From the NCBI GenBank assembly GCA_035476635.1, contig DATILI010000277.1, positions 1-16,438 on the forward strand: 16,438 nt of DNA, in the 5' to 3' direction. The position numbers and the translations under genes are program-made. The stretch is from DATILI01 sp035476635. Its GTDB lineage: Bacteria; Pseudomonadota; Gammaproteobacteria; Burkholderiales; Burkholderiaceae_C. Under the pieces are notes generated by a model. That model made no database searches. It had not been told where the DNA came from and saw nothing but the letters and a program-made list of their open reading frames with translations. The stretch's first letter is position 1. The number at the start of each line of letters is the position of its first letter. Of this stretch, positions 13,287-16,438 are shown one piece after another.

Positions 13287-15530
13287 ATGGATGCAAAAAC
13301 AAGAGCAGTGTCCCAAGAGCTGGTGGCAGCGGAGGCGAAGTTCTGCGCCAGAAACTATGCGCCGATCCCAGTCGTCATCGAACGTGCGCGCGACTGCCTG
13401 GTGTGGGATGTCGATGGCCGCGAATACCTCGACATGATGAGTGCGTATTCCGCCGTGAGCCATGGCCACCTGCATCCACGGCTGGTCGCGGCAGTGCACC
13501 GCCAACTGGAAAAAGTCGCCGTCACCTCGCGCGCCTACCATGGCGCCACCCTCGGCCCCTTCCTCGAAAAGCTGTGCACCCTGGCCGGCTTCGAGCGTGC
13601 CCTGCCCATGAACACCGGCGCCGAAGCGGTGGAAACCGCGATCAAGGCAGCGCGCCGCTGGGGCTATCGCGTCAAGGGCATAGCCGACGGCCAGGCCGAA
13701 ATCCTGGTCGCGCGCCAGAACTTCCATGGCCGCACCACCACCGTCATCAGCGCATCGAGCGAGCCCGACTACCGCGCCGGCTTCGGGCCCTTCACGCCCG
13801 GCTTCAAGCATTTCGACTTCGGCGACATGGCCAGCGTGCGCGCCGCCACCACGGCCGAAACCTGCGCGGTGCTGGTCGAACCGATCCAGGGCGAGGCCGG
13901 CATCGTGCTGCCGCCCGAAGGCTTCTTCGCCGAGTTGCGCGCCTGGTGCACCGCGCAGAACATGTTGTTGATCATGGACGAGGTGCAGTCGGGCCTCGGC
14001 CGCACCGGCAAATGGTTCGCATTCGAGCACGAGGGCATCCGCCCGGACGGCTTAATCCTGGGCAAGGCGCTGGGCGGCGGCCTGATGCCGGTCAGCGCCT
14101 TTCTGGCCGACGCGGCGGTGATGGACGTGTTCAACCCCGGCAGCCACGGCTCGACCTTCGGCGGCAACGCGCTGGCCGCGGCCATCGGGCTGGAAGCGCT
14201 CAAGGTCATGGAAGACGAAGACCTGGTTGCGCGCAGCGCCACACTCGGTGCCTACCTGCTGCAAAGCCTGCGCGCGGTGCAAGCCGCCCACCCGGCGCTG
14301 ATCCGCGCGGTGCGCGGCCGCGGCCTGTGGGTGGGCGTGGACATCGAACCCGCCGCCGCCACGGCGCGCGACCTGGTGGAACGGCTTGCGCAACACGGCG
14401 TGCTGTCCAAGGAAACCCACGAGACCGTGATCCGCTTCGCGCCGCCGCTGACCATCACCAAGGCGCAGATCGACCGTGCCGTGACCGCCTTCGCGGAAGT
14501 CGTGCAGGAGGTGCGCGCATCCGCAGCCCCCAGCAGCGCCACCGCCGCGCCCCAACAGGAAACGATCGTTGCCGAGGCCGCGCAGCGCCGGCAGTCGGAC
14601 CCGGCCCCGGCCCCGGTGCCCGGTGCCGACGCCCCGCCGCACCTGCTGATGAGCCCGCCCGACTTCTTCGAAGTGGCCTATGCGATCAACCCCTGGATGA
14701 ACCCTACGCAGTGGTCGCTGGATGCCAAGCGCCTGTCGCGCGATGCGCATGCCGGCTGGAGCGCACTGAAGAGCACCTATGAATCGCTGGGGGCCAAGGT
14801 CGTGGTCAAGCCGGCCGCGCGCGGTTGGCCTGATTTGGTGTTCACCGCCAACTGCGCCGTCGTGCTGGACGGCAAGGCCGTGCTGGCGCGCTACCTGAAC
14901 GCCGAGCGCGCCGGTGAGCAGGCCTTCGGCGAACGCATGTTCGAGCAACTGCGCGCGCGCGGCGAGATTGACTGGCTGCACCGCACGCCCGAAGGCGTCT
15001 ACTTCGAAGGCGCCGGCGACGCCATCTACGACGCGACGCGGCGCATGATGTGGATGGGCTACGGCCAGCGCTCGTGCCGCTCCGCGCACCACACCATCGA
15101 GCAGGTGTTCGGCATCCGCACCCTCTCCCTGGAGCTGGTGGACCCGCGCTACTACCACCTGGACACCTGCTTTTGCCTGCTCTCGGGCGGTGAGGTCATG
15201 TACCACCCCGAGGCCTTCAGCGACCAGGGCCGCGAGCAGCTGCGCGCCCTTATCGGTAACGACCAGTTGATCGAGGCACCCGCCGAAGACGCCGAGCACC
15301 TGGGCGTGAACTCGGTATGCATCGGCCGCGACGTCGTGCTGTGCTACTGCTCACCCGCATTGCGCGCGCAACTGGAGCGGCGCGGCTACCGCGTGCACGT
15401 GGTGCCGCTGGGCTCGTTCAACCGATCGGGCGGCGCGGCCTATTGCCTGACGCTCAAGCTGAACAACGTCTACAAGGGCCGGCGCGTGCGTACCGATGGG
15501 GCTGATGCGCAGTGGGCGCGTGCGGCGTAG
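13287..15530 (+). CDS. Fusion: ornithine aminotransferase + arginine dihydrolase-like (ArgZ/AgrE-type) domain
   Basis: A 747-residue two-enzyme protein. Residues about 1-410 are a complete class III PLP aminotransferase of the ornithine type: MNTGAEA (108-114) for PLP phosphate, DEVQSG (231-236), and the Schiff-base lysine Lys260 in LGKALGGG. Tyr24, Tyr54 and Arg149 align with the ornithine-recognising residues Tyr55, Tyr85 and Arg180 of human OAT. An Ala/Pro linker (about 418-452) leads to a pentein-fold domain (453-735) with INPWM (Asn468), FTAN (Asn522), FEGAGD (573-578), YHLDTCF (His624, Asp626) and a catalytic cysteine Cys720 in GGAAYCLTL. These match the N-terminal arginine dihydrolase of cyanobacterial ArgZ/AgrE, including the 96-residue His-Cys spacing. 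The likely joint reaction is arginine to ornithine plus CO2 and ammonia, then to glutamate-5-semialdehyde. A deiminase or dimethylarginine hydrolase activity for the second half is the main alternative. Confidence 0.88.
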   Translation: MDAKTRAVSQELVAAEAKFCARNYAPIPVVIERARDCLVWDVDGREYLDMMSAYSAVSHGHLHPRLVAAVHRQLEKVAVTSRAYHGATLGPFLEKLCTLAGFERALPMNTGAEAVETAIKAARRWGYRVKGIADGQAEILVARQNFHGRTTTVISASSEPDYRAGFGPFTPGFKHFDFGDMASVRAATTAETCAVLVEPIQGEAGIVLPPEGFFAELRAWCTAQNMLLIMDEVQSGLGRTGKWFAFEHEGIRPDGLILGKALGGGLMPVSAFLADAAVMDVFNPGSHGSTFGGNALAAAIGLEALKVMEDEDLVARSATLGAYLLQSLRAVQAAHPALIRAVRGRGLWVGVDIEPAAATARDLVERLAQHGVLSKETHETVIRFAPPLTITKAQIDRAVTAFAEVVQEVRASAAPSSATAAPQQETIVAEAAQRRQSDPAPAPVPGADAPPHLLMSPPDFFEVAYAINPWMNPTQWSLDAKRLSRDAHAGWSALKSTYESLGAKVVVKPAARGWPDLVFTANCAVVLDGKAVLARYLNAERAGEQAFGERMFEQLRARGEIDWLHRTPEGVYFEGAGDAIYDATRRMMWMGYGQRSCRSAHHTIEQVFGIRTLSLELVDPRYYHLDTCFCLLSGGEVMYHPEAFSDQGREQLRALIGNDQLIEAPAEDAEHLGVNSVCIGRDVVLCYCSPALRAQLERRGYRVHVVPLGSFNRSGGAAYCLTLKLNNVYKGRRVRTDGADAQWARAA

Positions 15531-15586
15531 GCGGAGCGGGTGCGCGCTGGCGGCCGACTCAACCCTCGGCCAGCGCAGCCTCCGCC
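15530..15586 (+). terminator. Long bulged hairpin after the fusion gene
   Basis: Nested pairings stack on one axis: GGCGGAG (15530-15536) with CTCCGCC (15580-15586), GCGCT (15544-15548) with AGCGC (15572-15576), and GGCCGA (15552-15557) with TCGGCC (15566-15571), around the loop CTCAACCC. Together they give 18 base pairs with small internal loops, starting at the last base of the fusion gene's stop codon. No T run follows, so it may be a rho-aided terminator or a 3'-end stabiliser rather than a classic intrinsic terminator. Confidence 0.5.
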
Positions 15587-16068
15587 GCGAGCGCACCGTA
15601 ACGCGTCGTTGAATTTGCTCTGGCTTGTTAGACAAACCAAGGACTCACACACGCCCGGGCCGATGGCTGGTGTCAATGCGCGCTGAAAGCACCGCCTCAG
15701 GCCCAGGTTTGCGCCACCATTGCTGCGACTCCACCAATCTCCGGCGATGGAACGGACCAGATCGCTAGACGATCAGCGCGGATCCCTGTTGTGTGTCTGC
15801 CACGGGCGCAGGCACTCGGTGGCCGTTGACACGAACGGTACTCTCGGCCACAACCGGGCATTGGAAAAGGGGTGTCACTAAGCCGATTTTGAAGGTCATC
15901 CAAGCTGCTCTCGGCGTAGCAACCTGCGACTTCGAAGGCCTGGGCTGCGCGGTCTCGTTGATGACAGCCGGGAAGTCCTGATGAGACGGTGCCGCGCAGT
16001 TCGGGTACATTGCCCGAAAAGGCGGGCCCGCGAGGCTTGCGCCTGTTGTCGCAATTGGAGGGACCCAC
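15587..16068. other. Gene-poor intergenic stretch
   Basis: About 480 bases without a convincing gene. Open frames exist on both strands but have no Shine-Dalgarno sequences and no recognisable families. A perfect -35 hexamer TTGACA (15826-15831) has only a poor -10 partner (CACAAC). A hairpin TTCGGG/CCCGAA (16000-16005 with 16013-16018, seven-base loop) lies 50 bases before the next gene. The base composition is less GC-rich and less codon-like than the conserved genes to the left, which suggests decayed or accessory DNA. Confidence 0.5.
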
Positions 16069-16438
16069 ATGGCACTAGATACGACCTGTCCGGTGTGTAC
16101 CGCACCGCATGCCAGAAAGCTTTCGCTGGTCTATGAGGAGGGCCTGTCCTCCGCGATCGTCACCACACAGTCAGTTGGCAAGGCCAATACGATCGGCGCC
16201 CACAAGATCACCACGACGGGCACCTCTACCCAGGTCCAGCAGACACAGCTGTCCCAGAGTGCGGCACCTCCGCCGCCCGTAGCTGCACTCGTTTCAGCAG
16301 GAGCTCGGGCGCGCGGAAATGCAATCCTCGTCGCATTTGTTCTTGCGCTTTTGGTGGCGTTCGCTAATGGCAAAGGATTTTTGCATGGTCTCCTCTTCTT
16401 TGTGATGACCTTCATCGTCGGGATCGTTCTGTCGGTGG
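16069..16438 (+). CDS. Hypothetical CxxC membrane protein (3' partial)
   Basis: The frame is open from ATG 16069 to the end of the window (123 codons), with GGAGGG six bases upstream of the ATG, a good Shine-Dalgarno site. Residues 7-10 (CPVC) form half of a zinc-ribbon-like motif; no second CxxC appears in the visible part. A polar Ser/Thr/Gln-rich stretch (about 30-66) and a proline run (PPPP, about 70) lead to two hydrophobic segments (about 88-103 and 107-123), so it is probably an inner-membrane protein with a short N-terminal metal-binding knuckle. I do not recognise the family. Codon use is less GC-biased at third positions than in the housekeeping genes, consistent with an accessory origin. 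Confidence 0.7.
   Translation, partial: MALDTTCPVCTAPHARKLSLVYEEGLSSAIVTTQSVGKANTIGAHKITTTGTSTQVQQTQLSQSAAPPPPVAALVSAGARARGNAILVAFVLALLVAFANGKGFLHGLLFFVMTFIVGIVLSV

Noticed and set aside
14052..15299. 415-codon open frame on the minus strand inside the fusion gene
   Set aside because: It is a shadow of the conserved plus-strand enzyme with no motif or ribosome binding site of its own.
15697..16070. Two overlapping minus-strand frames (123 and 101 codons), one with a segment CPVVAESTVRVNGHRVPAP loosely like a PAAR-type repeat
   Set aside because: Neither has a Shine-Dalgarno site, their starts fall on the ribosome binding site of the plus-strand gene, and the PAAR likeness is limited to a VNG-like triplet without the repeated motif. 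Too weak to call a T6SS remnant.

Overview
This window reads as a stretch of high-GC betaproteobacterial chromosome. The gene order hpf-ptsN-hprK, fur/bamE-dapB-exbBD and leuS-lptE, together with a family-typical GC-rich hairpin between hprK and fur, suggests Burkholderiales, most likely Comamonadaceae (Variovorax/Polaromonas/Acidovorax-like). That placement is inference from gene content and protein motifs, not a search result.

Layout. Positions 1-84 may be the tail of an unidentified rightward gene. Next come two leftward genes: corA (94-1080, Mg2+/Co2+ channel) and a patatin-like phospholipase (1296-2570). Between them lies a 28-bp perfect inverted repeat of REP/MITE type, with a second, overlapping inverted repeat. 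A 311-bp divergent region (2571-2881) carries a candidate promoter for hpf (ribosome hibernation), which ends at a clear intrinsic terminator. ptsN and hprK follow (nitrogen-type PTS EIIA and HPr kinase/phosphorylase). fur (leftward) converges on hprK across a GC-rich repeat and diverges from bamE. bamE, dapB, exbB, exbD and a SAM-dependent methyltransferase form one tight rightward run with a 4-bp stop/start overlap at its end. A family 2 glycosyltransferase faces it on the other strand and diverges from leuS-lptE.

After lptE the expected partner holA (DNA polymerase III delta) is not present. In its place there is a palindromic repeat, then an Lrp/AsnC-type regulator (12685-13161), an operator-like double palindrome, and a 747-residue fusion protein (13287-15530). 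The fusion joins a full ornithine aminotransferase to a guanidine-modifying domain that resembles cyanobacterial arginine dihydrolase (ArgZ/AgrE). If both halves are active, one polypeptide would turn arginine into ornithine, then ornithine into glutamate-5-semialdehyde. This is the most interesting item in the window.

The last 900 bp differ in character. A long bulged hairpin follows the fusion gene, then comes about 480 bp with no convincing gene, then the start of a rightward gene for a small CxxC-containing membrane protein that runs off the window. This looks like the edge of an accessory segment.

How the genes fit together: hpf, ptsN and hprK adjust translation and metabolism to nutrient state. 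fur and exbBD belong to iron handling and energised outer-membrane uptake. bamE and lptE serve outer-membrane protein and LPS assembly. dapB feeds lysine and peptidoglycan synthesis, and leuS is essential. The Lrp-type regulator plus the fusion enzyme look like a self-contained arginine-catabolic module.
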